Shown here: piece after piece, positions 41,504-51,440 of the stretch
Layout of the letters: each line of letters begins with the position of its first letter
Position numbering within the stretch: the first letter of the stretch is position 1
DNA from: Alloascoidea africana
Taxonomy: Eukaryota; Ascomycota; Alloascoideomycetes; Alloascoideales; Alloascoideaceae
Assembly: GCA_030581615.1 (NCBI GenBank)
Contig: JAKTTT010000013.1
Coordinates: 62,001 to 126,000 of the forward strand
Length of the DNA: 64,000 bases
Reading direction: 5' to 3'
Notes under the pieces: generated by a model
The model's input: only the letters and a program-made list of their open reading frames with translations
What the model was told of the DNA's origin: nothing
Databases searched by the model: none
Program-made: the position numbers and the translations under genes

Positions 41504-42502
41504 ATGTCGACAATTACAGTGATAGGTTCTCTAAATTATGATCTGGTAACGTATACTCCATATGTTCCCAAATCTGGAGAGACAATGCAGGCATATTCGT
41601 TCGAGACACACCACGGGGGAAAAGGGCACAATCAATGTCTAGCATCACAACGGTTACTTCCGTCCAATTCATCGTCCGAAGTGACAGTAAGAATGGTAGG
41701 AAGAGTCGGATCAGACCAATTTGGGTCGGATTTAAAAGATGGATTAGACAAGGAAGGGGTTGATGTCACAAATGTTCTGTCTGTAGAGGGGGTCGCAACA
41801 GGCATTGCAACGATTCTGGTTGAAGAGAAAACCGGAGATAATCGCATTTTGATAACGCTAGGTGCAAATGGATATTTGTCAGATTTGAAATACGAAGAAA
41901 TATTCCCATTGAATTCAGCTCCCAGGGAAAATGAACATGACTTTGTTATCTTACAAAACGAACAAGACAAAGTACTGGACTCTATAAATTGGATCAGTGA
42001 GAACAGACCTCTTTACAAGATTGTTTATAATCCGTCTCCATTTCGACCATTACCACCAGCTATCTGGAAAAAAGTTGCATTTCTTCTTTTAAATGAAACG
42101 GAAGGAAAGCAATTGGTCGATTCTTTGATACCGGCTGAATCAACCAAGGACGATTCAACTATCCCGCTTAGGAAAAGAGCAGAGACTTATATTTCACTTT
42201 TGCGTCCGCTTCTAAACCCCGAAACCGTCATTGTCATAACAATTGGGCCAGAGGGGTGTGTATATACTAGCGATGCAGGAATAAAGTATGAGCCAGGCTT
42301 TAAAATCCCCAAGGAAAAAGTTATTGATACCACGGGAGCAGGCGATACATATCTTGGATCACTTGTTGCTTCGATTGCAACTGGGATGAATTTTGAAGAG
42401 TGTGTTAGATATGCGACAAAGTCCTCGGCTTTGGCGGTAACTAAAAGAGGGGCTGCCGATGGAATTCCCTATTACGATGATGTTGTAAATTTTGAATTGT
42501 GA
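41504..42502 (+). CDS. RBK1: ribokinase (PfkB family)
   Basis: 332 residues. The ATG at 41504 begins the conserved PfkB N-terminus MSTITVIGSLNYDLVTYTPY; the frame is open upstream but lacks an ATG. Family motifs are GGKGHNQCLASQRL (PfkB signature 1, sugar binding), RVGSDQFGSDLKDGLDKEGV, VYNPSPFRPLPP, TIGPEGCVY and the catalytic DTTGAGDTYLG with D281. Ribokinase phosphorylates ribose to ribose 5-phosphate for the pentose phosphate pathway. Length matches S. cerevisiae Rbk1 (333). No damage. Confidence 0.9.
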   Translation: MSTITVIGSLNYDLVTYTPYVPKSGETMQAYSFETHHGGKGHNQCLASQRLLPSNSSSEVTVRMVGRVGSDQFGSDLKDGLDKEGVDVTNVLSVEGVATGIATILVEEKTGDNRILITLGANGYLSDLKYEEIFPLNSAPRENEHDFVILQNEQDKVLDSINWISENRPLYKIVYNPSPFRPLPPAIWKKVAFLLLNETEGKQLVDSLIPAESTKDDSTIPLRKRAETYISLLRPLLNPETVIVITIGPEGCVYTSDAGIKYEPGFKIPKEKVIDTTGAGDTYLGSLVASIATGMNFEECVRYATKSSALAVTKRGAADGIPYYDDVVNFEL

Positions 42503-44145
42503 CCAAACATGCTGCTAGTTTTTGTGTCATTTTATAATACAAATGGTAGTGCAATATCTGGTGTGCTTCTCATTCTTAAATCTTTTCCTTTCGGGCTATT
42601 CCTTTAAAATCTCGCTTATTGGTTTTAGCTCTTCAAGATATACTTTACCAAAGAGCTGAAGCCTAATTGCTTGGTATATCTACGTTGTCCTGAAGACAGT
42701 GCCTTAAGTCATTTGAATAAGAGTTTGTCCGAGAAACTAGAGCTTAGTCTTAGAAGCGCCAATCTTACATAGAAATTGTGCTACTTGCTCTACCCATCGA
42801 GCAGTCCAACAAGCTCTCCTACATTTGTCCCAACTTGAAGGTAAACCTTTGCTACCCGAAAGAAAGCCATCCAGGGAAATCCCCGAGTCCTATTCAAGAC
42901 GGTGGCAAAGGAGATGCGCTGATGTAAAGCTTGTTACCCATCAATGCATGTTGTAGTTCATTCAACATTTTATTAGGGTTGTTAGGTATGCCAATTGGAT
43001 AACACTCCCTGGCTTACATTTTATAAACTTTTGCTTTGAGCAAAGTAGTCTATAAGAATTTAGATCATAAGTCACTTATCCTTGTGTCTACATTCACTCA
43101 CACTGATCTCGGTTGAAAAGATTCTTAGAACTTTGTGGAGGTCGTTTAAAATGGGTTATGAGTGCAACAGGTATATGGGAAACATTGACAAAACCATATT
43201 TGGAAAGAGAACTAAGAACAAGAGATCGGTCGATGACTTCGAAACCTTATTCAGTAGAGACCCCAAACCTCCAGCCGTATCAATGTCTTTCCCCGGTGTC
43301 TGCTTGGTTAAACGATTATATGTAATAACTAACCTTAGGATGACTTCCAGGAGATTAAGATAGCTGCCTAATTCAAGCTAGGCATCTGGAGAGCACAATG
43401 GATTCAAACATACTTGCTTTGGTATTCCCCCGATATCGTCTGGTACGCAGGGGAAACCTTGTCTACTTGGATTTCTACAATCTTGGCTTTGATGCTGGTT
43501 TCGACAATATCAATTCTCCTCGATGGCAAATTCTTCGGAAACAAAAGATTCTAGTTACGCCCCCATACGGTACAACTCTTGGATCAAGCTCAATGGATTA
43601 CGCGTTGTTCTCTTTATTGCTGTTGCTTTTCACAGTTCGAAATTCTTTTAATTGTTAATGGAAATGAAACACAAGCAGGAAGAGTTGCCAAACACCATCT
43701 GGTATGAATTAGCAATTTTGTTGCTCTGTTTCACAGAACTGATAATCAAGGCCCACAGATTCGTTCAAATCGTCCTTGCCCACTACTGCAGGCAACTTTG
43801 CCTAAACACAAGAGTGCTTTGTCATTGCGGTTGAGTTTATTTCTCGATCTCAATAAATTGCAGTGCGTGGATAAGAAGCTATTGTTCGTGGCTCTGAATG
43901 TGGGGTATCATTAGAAACTCCTTTGTAGCATACCCAGACTGATAATTACGCATAAATGAATTATGGAGCATATCTCATACCGCTTTGAGTTGTTCCCCAA
44001 GCAGTATGTGACATTCATTTCCTATTAAGGAAATTGAGTACACCCATACTTTCACTAGTGACATTTTTTTCTCGCAGTATATTGAACTTCTTGATTCACG
44101 AGACTTTGTCCCATCGATTCAACAAGATTTTTAAACACTTACACA
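42503..44145. other. gene-poor region before RPS28
   Basis: 1.64 kb without an intact gene. Around 43.40-43.75 kb, plus-strand text in changing frames reads like parts of a membrane protein (DIVWYAGETLSTWISTILAL, SYAPIRYNSWIKLNGL, LPNTIWYELAILLLCF), so a decayed gene is possible but unidentified. The last few hundred bases are the RPS28 promoter. Confidence 0.4.
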
Positions 44146-44735
44146 ATGGTAAGAGCTCATTTTGATTTGTTTCTTAGTTTTATGGGTTGTATGGTATAGT
44201 TCGAGACGACAGGTAAACGGTCTTTACACATTTTCTATTCTTTCGAGATGCTTGACGACTTTCAATGAACGGCGAAACACAACAATTTAAGAAGGCTAGC
44301 AAAATACAACTAGGCGAAAACAAAGAATCGACGAATTTATGATATCCAAAAATAATTATTTTAACGACAAAGACGACAGTTCCTCGACAGTAACCTCACA
44401 GTTGAAGATATATCGAAGGCTACAAACTTTTGATTTCATTGCATGCCATAGAGACCGCTTTGATACCATTCCGAGCATTTAACTCCCCCCCTTCTCATTA
44501 TTGACAAAGTATTCTAATACGATTTATATAGGACGCCAAAGCTGCCCCAGTCAAACTTGCCAAGGTTATTAAGGTCCTCGGCCGTACCGGTTCCCGTGGT
44601 GGTGTCACCCAGGTCCGAGTTGAATTTTTGGACGACTCAAATAGAAGCATTATTCGAAACGTTAAGGGACCAGTCCGTGAGAATGACGTCCTCTGTCTGA
44701 TGGAGTCCGAACGTGAAGCCAGAAGATTAAGATAA
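44146..44735 (+). CDS. RPS28: 40S ribosomal protein eS28
   Basis: 68 residues. Exon 1 is only the ATG (44146-44148). A 383-nt intron (44149-44531, GTAAGA ... ATATAG) separates it from exon 2 (44532-44735). Exon 2 reads [20 protein letters not shown] and ends [17 protein letters not shown], the highly conserved eS28 sequence. Long introns directly after the start are usual in yeast ribosomal protein genes. eS28 sits at the mRNA exit site of the 40S subunit. Codon 57 is CTG (44697-44699) at a leucine conserved in eukaryotes, evidence that CTG is read as leucine. I looked for snoRNA boxes in the intron and saw no convincing pair. Confidence 0.96.
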
Positions 44736-45655
44736 ATTCATTTGTTTATCCTTGTTGATATCCGTTTTTTCAGAAATTTAAGTATAATGTATGGTTTATC
44801 TTTAATCAAGAAGGGCTTATCATTTTGAGTAGCTTTGAACAGTAATTCTACATGAAGATAGGTGGAGCTCAACCGCGGCTGTGTACCTTGAACTCTTGGG
44901 GCATAAACCTCAAGTTTTTCTTTTACTGAAATAATTTTGCCACTGTTTAAAAGATCTACTTTTAGTACCCGTAGCATGCTGTGTAGAATCTATTCCGGTA
45001 TTTGTGTACTGGCTGTTCTAGATGCAAACGTGAACCACAGTGCGATAAACGGTTCCTTCTGTACAGAGGCAACACCTCTTTAATGTCTGGCAGTTGGATA
45101 ACCCTACCACAGAAAGCGTCTTTCGGTTTTCTGACACAAATGTATAAGAAAACCGATAGGAGGGTATCTGCAGTCGTGATTAATAACCACAATTCCCATC
45201 AAAAACAGGGTCACATCTCCTACAGTATGTCCACCTGCAGGTGACTTTTTGCTCATTGTCAATCCCACTTTTGCTAAACTTTCAAAATTAGAAGCGCCAA
45301 CATTGTGATTAAGTTTCACATGCTGCGATTTTGTGCTCGGAGAAACTTGACTTCTCTATAAGCTTCGTTTGCAGAATCTTTTGGTTTTTTTTCATACTAA
45401 TTTGGCACAGGTAAGCTTTTTTACGCCTTCCTTTCTCGGTTGTATGCTGGTAGAACAAAGCATATCTAATCCCACCCCCCGACAATAACGCTTTTAAAGT
45501 TTGTCTTTGATATAAGGTGGGGACAATTATTTAAAAAGAGCATCATTACCAACTGGTATAAATAGCAGAAACTGCTCTATTTTCTATATAATTTCCCCTC
45601 TTCTCCTTTTCCTTTTACCTTCTGCCTTTCTGATTTATGAAGGTTCAAGATATCA
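44736..45655. other. intergenic region
   Basis: 920 bp. A stretch near 45.0-45.2 kb reads CTGCSRCKREPQCDKRF, faintly like a zinc cluster, but without supporting context. A TATA box lies at 45557-45564 before the next gene. Confidence 0.5.
45557..45564 (+). promoter_or_regulatory. TATA box (TATAAATA)
   Basis: Consensus TATA element 92 bp upstream of the ATG at 45656. Confidence 0.5.
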
Positions 45656-46597
45656 ATGGGAGAATACTACAGTATCAAAGCGCACTACAACAGAGAATGC
45701 CCAACCTCACTTTGCCTAAAAACTTCAAAATGCGTAGAAAACAGTGCTAATGGACAAAGAAGGTTGACCCTTCAAGCCCATAGGAAAGAACAGGACATTG
45801 CTCTTCCAAATGTACCTACAACGAACCATGTTGAAACATCAAAACACTTTCACAAGAAAAAAAACTCACGTCATTATAAAAGTAGAAGTTTTAACTTACT
45901 TTTAAAAGACAAAGACTTTTCTAAGAGAGAACTGATAGAGGAGGAAGTATTTTATAGTAGCCTTACGCATTATATTTGTAACCTTCACGAAAAAGGTCAA
46001 ATTTCCGGTTCGGCTGTTGAGGTTGTTACTCAAAACCTAGACGAGATGGCAAGAAGATCATATTCAAGAGGAGAGACAGATGAAGGACAAAACGAATGGT
46101 TGAAGAACTACTTTGAGTTTGTTTATATGGGCAAGCGTTATCATCGGGTTCTAAAATCAGATTCTTTAGAAGCTGCCATCGAGGTCATATGCCCCTATCT
46201 TCCAACGCATAGAATTGCAGATTCCAATTCAGAAAAGGCCCCCGATATGTTAAATTCTGGTGTTGATACCAGTATATTGGTTGAAATGGAAGGGTTGAAA
46301 CTAAACGACATTACAGTGGAGTCCTCAGACTACACAAAGACGAATCCCGACTTACAGAACAAGTACGGAATAAATCTTCACGATCTTTGTTTCCACATAG
46401 AGCTTGAACTTTTATCGTTTAAAGCGAATCAGGTGGATGCGAGACTTGCAAATCCTAGTTGTGTGCAACATCCAGGAAAGACTTTGGATTTGAAAGAGAT
46501 TGACCGGAAGCTTGGGCTTGTGCAACAGGCGAGAAGAGCAGTTGATAAAGCATCTTTTATGAGTTTGAAGGATGTTACTCTTGAGCATCATGCATAG
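45656..46597 (+). CDS. hypothetical protein, family unknown
   Basis: 313 residues, intact, ATG at 45656 with a TATA box 92 bp upstream. The N-terminal 90 residues are basic and polar. A helical region follows (RELIEEEVFYSSLTHYICNL, SAVEVVTQNLDEMARRSYSR, WLKNYFEFVYMGKRYHRVL, LEAAIEVICPYLPTHRIAD). The C-terminal part contains LHDLCFHIELELLSFKANQV and DLKEIDRKLGLVQQARRAVD, again helical. No signal peptide or membrane segment. I do not recognise the family. The well-ordered helical blocks and uninterrupted frame support a real gene. Confidence 0.7.
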   Translation: MGEYYSIKAHYNRECPTSLCLKTSKCVENSANGQRRLTLQAHRKEQDIALPNVPTTNHVETSKHFHKKKNSRHYKSRSFNLLLKDKDFSKRELIEEEVFYSSLTHYICNLHEKGQISGSAVEVVTQNLDEMARRSYSRGETDEGQNEWLKNYFEFVYMGKRYHRVLKSDSLEAAIEVICPYLPTHRIADSNSEKAPDMLNSGVDTSILVEMEGLKLNDITVESSDYTKTNPDLQNKYGINLHDLCFHIELELLSFKANQVDARLANPSCVQHPGKTLDLKEIDRKLGLVQQARRAVDKASFMSLKDVTLEHHA

Positions 46598-46889
46598 GCC
46601 AATGACGAAGGTTTTCAGGGACTTTTCTCTAAAAAAGAGAATATATTTATTGACATTGTTTAATTAACGATTTTGGTATAGCCAATGTACTTTACCCAGC
46701 ATTGTTCACTGATACAACCAAGTTTTTGTAAATTAATGATCAGTGTGGATCTTGGAATATCAAGATCATATTATCCTACCTCCAAAATGTGCTCTGTTAA
46801 ATCAGAGTTTGTATTATTAACTAACAAATACATAATTGAAGGACATCATAGGTATATGATCAATGAGCCAACATGCTTTTTCTACCGCT

Positions 46890-47927
46890 CTAATCCTCAT
46901 CTTCCTCCTCTTCATCATTGTTCGAGTAAATAATTTTATCTTCGTCCTCACTCTCGTCTGAAGAACTGTTGACTGTATACTTTGGGTTATCGTCGTCATT
47001 ATCGCTTTCAAAAGTTACATGTCTATTAGGAGTGGGAGCGACTCCGTTACTATTACTTTTGACATCCTCTTCGCCTTCATCTGAAAATCTTATATGCTTT
47101 CCAACAGCTTTTGTGGTTGAAGTTGAGAACCGTTTCTTTTGAAGTTCTGGTCCCGGTACCGTGAGGTCTTCTTGGCCTGGCTTCAAAAGAGTGCCTTCAA
47201 CAGAAACAACTTTTCCCGAAATATTCAACCTCTTTACAGTGAAACGGATCTTTCCTTCTACAGAATTTCCATTCTCATCTTTCCAGGTTCCTAGACTTTT
47301 ATAAGGGTTTCGATCACCTTTTAAGCCCTCTGTGCCACCGTTTGCTTCACTCTCATCAGGAACTTCTTCTGAATACTCGTCAATAGGCGTTTTCACAAAT
47401 TCCCATTGCCGAGGAATCGAATCTCTTTTGATAGTTGCATTGAATGTGTCATGGACAAGTAACCCAATATGAGATGGCGTTTGAACATTTGTCCATCCTT
47501 CCAGTATGTCGCCGGGCTTTGGCCGCCATATCAAAAAATCCACAGATATCCATAAAAATGAAAATGGTATTCCTCCCGATATTTTTGCAACCACACTATC
47601 GGTATTGGTCGCTGGATCTCGAGATACGTAGTCATCACCTACTTTGAGATTGAAATACGATATGAGGACTCCCTTTGCTGCTGGGAAGTAAGTCATTACC
47701 ATAGGGTCTAAATGCTGTGCTCGGATTCCAAACAAAGCATTTCCTGTATAACAGGGTGCAAGCGAGACGTAAAGAGATGTCGAAACTTTTTGGAAACACT
47801 CGGAAAGTCCATCTTTGCCTACAGGATTTGAAGCTTCTTCATTGGACGGGAGTACCAATGATGCCTGGTGTTTTCGCCTTTTAACAGACGGTTCAGAGGT
47901 CGAATCCGTTTTTCTTTTCCTTGACAT
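46890..47927 (-). CDS. RPA43: RNA polymerase I subunit Rpa43
   Basis: 345 residues from the ATG at 47927 (MSRKRKTDSTSEPSVKRRK); the open frame continues upstream only to a TTG. The N-terminal tip domain reads VSTSLYVSLAPCYTGNALFG, IRAQHLDPMVMTYFPAAKGV and LISYFNLKV. The OB-fold part reads SFLWISVDFLIWRPKPGDIL, EGWTNVQTPSHIGLLVHDTF, NATIKRDSIPRQWEF and VKRLNISGKVVSVEGTLL. This is the Rpb7-like layout of Rpa43. With Rpa14 it forms the Pol I stalk that docks the initiation factor Rrn3. The C-terminus is acidic (SDNDDD, DEEEEDED), as in yeast Rpa43. Divergent from the EH-like gene with 185 bp between the ATGs. Confidence 0.87.
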   Translation of the reverse strand: MSRKRKTDSTSEPSVKRRKHQASLVLPSNEEASNPVGKDGLSECFQKVSTSLYVSLAPCYTGNALFGIRAQHLDPMVMTYFPAAKGVLISYFNLKVGDDYVSRDPATNTDSVVAKISGGIPFSFLWISVDFLIWRPKPGDILEGWTNVQTPSHIGLLVHDTFNATIKRDSIPRQWEFVKTPIDEYSEEVPDESEANGGTEGLKGDRNPYKSLGTWKDENGNSVEGKIRFTVKRLNISGKVVSVEGTLLKPGQEDLTVPGPELQKKRFSTSTTKAVGKHIRFSDEGEEDVKSNSNGVAPTPNRHVTFESDNDDDNPKYTVNSSSDESEDEDKIIYSNNDEEEEDED

Positions 47928-48112
47928 GGCGTTTGTGATAAAAGTAATAATGGTGAGAAGGTAAAAAAATTTCAATGCCCTGGTGTTCTAGTAATGGTAC
48001 TAAAATGCATGATGGGGTGTACTCTATCTTTGAGCTAGTTACCCTGCCCTTTGGCTGCCCGGGATAGGAACAACATGCTTCCTCCTTTCTTTGAGCCATC
48101 TACGCCCGCAAC

Positions 48113-49972
48113 ATGAGCTCGTATGGGTTTGACTGGCTGAATACGTCTTTCAACCCCTCGGCTGGTCAAAGTTCCCCCAATCCAAATTATGTACCGCCAC
48201 TTCCTAACGTTTCTTTTGGATCGGGTCCGGTCCAAAGACCATCAAATGGGGCTGGGGTAGCACCTGGTGGATTGGGGTCTGACCTGCTACCGCAGTACAA
48301 AGCACTACAACCACAGCGTAGCGGTGGATATGATACACTAAATACAACGAACAAGAATCTTCCTGGAGCAGGCGATGGAAATGGAATGAGCAGTATCAAT
48401 GAGATTTTAGGAATAGGGGCACAACACACTCCCGGAACTAGTGGAAACAATAGCTCATTTGATTTGAACCAAAGTCAACCAAGCTTTAACCAAGGTGTAA
48501 ACATATTTACGTCTCTTAAAAGGCCAGGACCAAACTCAGATGGTGGTGATAGAGATACAGTAGGTCTTTATCTCCCTCCTAATACCCTCACAAGAGATGA
48601 GTACATGGTTTTCACAAGATGGTATAACGACATAAAGATAACAAGGGCGAAAGAAACCATAGACATAGATGACATATTCAGTTTTATGTCGAATTTTGAC
48701 CTTGAAGAGGCAAAAGTGGATAAAATTCGCAAAATTTGGCCGTCCGAGCATGCAAATAGACTCGATCCTGGCCAGTTTTATGCACTACTAAGGTTAATCA
48801 GCCATTCCTTTGTGGATGAGCATTTAACCAGAGAGAGCGTTTATATGAGTGCTCCGATTCCCAAACCCAAATCCATACTGGCTAGAAAGAGGTTAAAGCA
48901 ATCTGATGGGGGAATTGACAATTCTAATGAGGACGAAGAGGATGAAGATGACGATGATCAAGAACGAAAGGAAGTTGTAGGGAATCCATTCCGAACACGA
49001 ACAAAGCATGAAGAGAGAGAATCGGCTGGCTCTGCCCATCCAGGAGGAGGATTTAACATTGACACATTCAAGCAGTTCATGTTAACGGGGGCACGTCCTG
49101 GAGAAGACCCAAAGAGCCAAATGAAAATGCAAACGCAGAAACGCAAGAGGACAAAAAGAAAGAAGGTGCAATTTGATGAATCGATACCAAACATTGGAGA
49201 TGATAATGATGGAAAGAATGCCGCTAGCAAGAGAAATTCAAACATACCTGATGTGATTGATTTTTCACTCCCGATGAATCAGTTGCTAGGAAAGATTCCA
49301 CCACAAAGGGGCGTATTAACGCCGCCACCTCTAAGCTTTCCAACCTCTTCACCATCATCTTCTTCGATGCCTTTAGCTGAGACGCAAGGACCGATCCCAC
49401 AGGTCTCCCTTGCGAGTCCGGAAGACGAGGAGCTGGAGGATATGGCCGATTCTATGAACCATTTTCAGAATGTAAACATCGACAGCGTCCTTTACCACGG
49501 GAAAACTGCAAACATTCCTTCTGCGTTTTTCCAGGAGCAGGATAACAACTCCAGTGGAGCTCCTTCTCCGAGCGTGAGTCTCGAGGCTAGTCCAAATAAT
49601 ACTGGCGGATCGCTGATGAACAGTCTTGTCCCACCGCCTCCTCCTCCTCCAAGAACAGCAGACCAGCATGGCTCGTTCCAAGTCCCGTCTCCCTCCAATG
49701 CGCCATCACCACCTCCATCAACACTGAGAGTTCCTGCTCCCCCGCCGCCGAGGTTACAGCGTCGATTCGGAGCTCCGCCGCAGCCGCCAGCAGCTCCCAG
49801 GTCAAGATCAAGGTCACCTCAACCGCCGCCCCCCGTTCCCCCCAAAATACCAGTCTCCGACCCCGTGGGCATGCATCTGGAGAACGAGTCCTCCGGAGAC
49901 ATTCTGGACGATCTGCGGGCGCTCCAGATGGAAGTCGACCGCATCAACCAGATGGCGCTGAACCGGTCCTGA
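48113..49972 (+). CDS. EH-domain-like, proline-rich protein
   Basis: 619 residues. The N-terminus is Asn/Gly/Pro-rich. Residues about 150-240 resemble an EH or EF-hand-pair domain: LPPNTLTRDEYMVFTRWYND, IDIDDIFSFMSNFDLEEAKV, KIRKIWPSEHANRLDPGQFY and ALLRLISHSFVDE. The helix-loop spacing and the FYALLRLISH end are typical of EH domains. An acidic run and basic RKRTKRKK follow. Then come a short conserved-looking VIDFSLPMNQLLGKIPPQRG and a C-terminal polyproline region (LVPPPPPPPRTAD, PAPPPPRLQRRFG, PQPPPPVPPKIP) suited to SH3 or profilin binding. The protein ends in a short coil (DILDDLRALQMEVDRINQMA). Role in endocytosis or actin patches is plausible by composition; the orthologue is not identified. 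Confidence 0.78.
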   Translation: MSSYGFDWLNTSFNPSAGQSSPNPNYVPPLPNVSFGSGPVQRPSNGAGVAPGGLGSDLLPQYKALQPQRSGGYDTLNTTNKNLPGAGDGNGMSSINEILGIGAQHTPGTSGNNSSFDLNQSQPSFNQGVNIFTSLKRPGPNSDGGDRDTVGLYLPPNTLTRDEYMVFTRWYNDIKITRAKETIDIDDIFSFMSNFDLEEAKVDKIRKIWPSEHANRLDPGQFYALLRLISHSFVDEHLTRESVYMSAPIPKPKSILARKRLKQSDGGIDNSNEDEEDEDDDDQERKEVVGNPFRTRTKHEERESAGSAHPGGGFNIDTFKQFMLTGARPGEDPKSQMKMQTQKRKRTKRKKVQFDESIPNIGDDNDGKNAASKRNSNIPDVIDFSLPMNQLLGKIPPQRGVLTPPPLSFPTSSPSSSSMPLAETQGPIPQVSLASPEDEELEDMADSMNHFQNVNIDSVLYHGKTANIPSAFFQEQDNNSSGAPSPSVSLEASPNNTGGSLMNSLVPPPPPPPRTADQHGSFQVPSPSNAPSPPPSTLRVPAPPPPRLQRRFGAPPQPPAAPRSRSRSPQPPPPVPPKIPVSDPVGMHLENESSGDILDDLRALQMEVDRINQMALNRS

Positions 49973-50037
49973 CCGCTTCTCTAGCCGTTTTCCATACATA
50001 TTTAGTACTCACTCAATAGACCGAGGTCTATCGGGAC

Positions 50038-50043
50038 CACGTG
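50038..50043. promoter_or_regulatory. E-box CACGTG
   Basis: CCACGTGAC, 135 bp upstream of the thiolase ATG; matches the Cbf1/bHLH consensus (CACGTGA). Confidence 0.45.
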
Positions 50044-50096
50044 ACATACCCCACAACGTATTCCGCTTTTGTGGAGAGGCCAAAAATCCGCCGTTG

Positions 50097-50104
50097 TATA
50101 AAAG
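50097..50104 (+). promoter_or_regulatory. TATA box (TATAAAAG)
   Basis: 74 bp upstream of the thiolase ATG. Confidence 0.5.
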
Positions 50105-50177
50105 TATCTCCAGATCCACATTGTCCTCTGAGTTTCCCTGAGCCGTTGAGATTTAGTCAGATCAGCACAGTTACACC

Positions 50178-51440
50178 ATGTCTGCCATTTTCACCCGCAA
50201 CTTTCACGTTTCTGCCGTCCGTAGACTTACGGGGAACCAAGTGTACGTTTTGTCCGGTGCCCGAACACCAATCGGCAAGATTTTTGGATCTTTGAAAAGT
50301 GTCAGTGCCACGGACCTCGGAGCAACAGCCCTAAAGGCTGCCATCGAGCGCACTAATGGTACTGTCAAGCCAGCAGATATTGAAGAGGTGTACTTTGGAC
50401 ACGTTCTTCAAGCCGGTACTGGCCAGTCTCCAGCAAGACAGGTTGTTATAAAGAGCGGGCTTCCTCAAGAAGTTGAGGCTACAACCGTGAACAAAGTCTG
50501 TGCATCTGGTCTCAAGAGTGTAGCTCTTGCTGCCCAGAGCATCCAGCTCGGTGACAGAAAGTTGATGGCAGCTGGCGGAATGGAGTCCATGTCAAATACA
50601 CCTTATGCTGTGTCTCGCCCACAAGGTGCTTCATTTGGACACCAGAAGCTGACCGATTTAGTCATCAACGATGGTTTATGGGACGTCTACGACCAGATCC
50701 ACATGGGTAACTGCTGTGAGAATACTGTCAAGAGAGATGGTATTACAAGAGAGCAGCAGGATGACTATGCGGTTGAATCCTACAGAAGAGCGCAAAAGGC
50801 TCAGGAAACTGGAGCATTCAAGGCAGAAATTGCTCCTGTCACAATCAAAACAAGAAAAGGAGAAATCGTTGTTTCCGAGGACGAAGAGCCAAAGGGAGTG
50901 AACTTTGACAAGCTCCGCAGTTTGAAACCTGCTTTTGACAGAAAGGAAGGTTCAGTAACCGCTGGAAATGCCTCTTCTCTGAACGATGGTGCTTCTGCCC
51001 TTTTGCTGTCTTCTGGACCCAAGGCAAAGGAACTCAAAGCGCCAGTTCAAGCCAAGATCATTGCGTATGCAGATGCTGCAACGGCACCTATCGATTTCAC
51101 TATCGCTCCTTCCTTGGCAATTCCAAAGCTCTTCGAGAAGTTGGCTGAACAAGAAGGTGTCAAATTGACGTATGATGACATTGCCAAATGGGAGCTGAAT
51201 GAAGCGTTTGCCGGTGTTGCATTGGCCAACGTGAGCAGACTGGGAATTGACTCAGCAAAGGTGAACATCAACGGTGGAGCTGTTGCTCTGGGCCATCCTT
51301 TGGGTTCCTCAGGTGCTAGAATTTTGGTCACCTTAATCAACGTTTTGAAGGAGGGAGAATACGGAGTTGCAAGTCTGTGTAATGGAGGTGGTGCTGCCAC
51401 GGCTGTTCTAGTCAAGAAAGTGTCTGCTGTTGAAGAGTAA
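50178..51440 (+). CDS. acetyl-CoA C-acetyltransferase, mitochondrial type
   Basis: 420 residues. Family thiolase II: condenses two acetyl-CoA to acetoacetyl-CoA or the reverse. Catalytic residues are all visible: nucleophile C108 in NKVCASGLKS, H373 in GHPLGSSGAR and C401 in SLCNGGGAA. NEAFAGVALANVSRL lies between. The protein is about 20 residues longer at the N-terminus than cytosolic Erg10. The extension MSAIFTRNFHVSAVRRLTGN is rich in Arg, Ser and Ala with no acidic residue, typical of a mitochondrial presequence. It is therefore more likely the mitochondrial ACAT (isoleucine or ketone metabolism) than the ergosterol enzyme, though dual targeting is possible. CTG codon 268 falls in SLNDGAS at a conserved position. 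Confidence 0.9.
   Translation: MSAIFTRNFHVSAVRRLTGNQVYVLSGARTPIGKIFGSLKSVSATDLGATALKAAIERTNGTVKPADIEEVYFGHVLQAGTGQSPARQVVIKSGLPQEVEATTVNKVCASGLKSVALAAQSIQLGDRKLMAAGGMESMSNTPYAVSRPQGASFGHQKLTDLVINDGLWDVYDQIHMGNCCENTVKRDGITREQQDDYAVESYRRAQKAQETGAFKAEIAPVTIKTRKGEIVVSEDEEPKGVNFDKLRSLKPAFDRKEGSVTAGNASSLNDGASALLLSSGPKAKELKAPVQAKIIAYADAATAPIDFTIAPSLAIPKLFEKLAEQEGVKLTYDDIAKWELNEAFAGVALANVSRLGIDSAKVNINGGAVALGHPLGSSGARILVTLINVLKEGEYGVASLCNGGGAATAVLVKKVSAVEE

Noticed and set aside
44149-44531. Possible intronic snoRNA in the RPS28 intron
   Set aside because: No convincing C and D boxes or H/ACA layout could be found by eye.
45002-45060. Zinc-cluster-like text CTGCSRCKREPQCDKRF
   Set aside because: Only one half of the motif, no second cysteine set, and the frame ends soon; probably chance.
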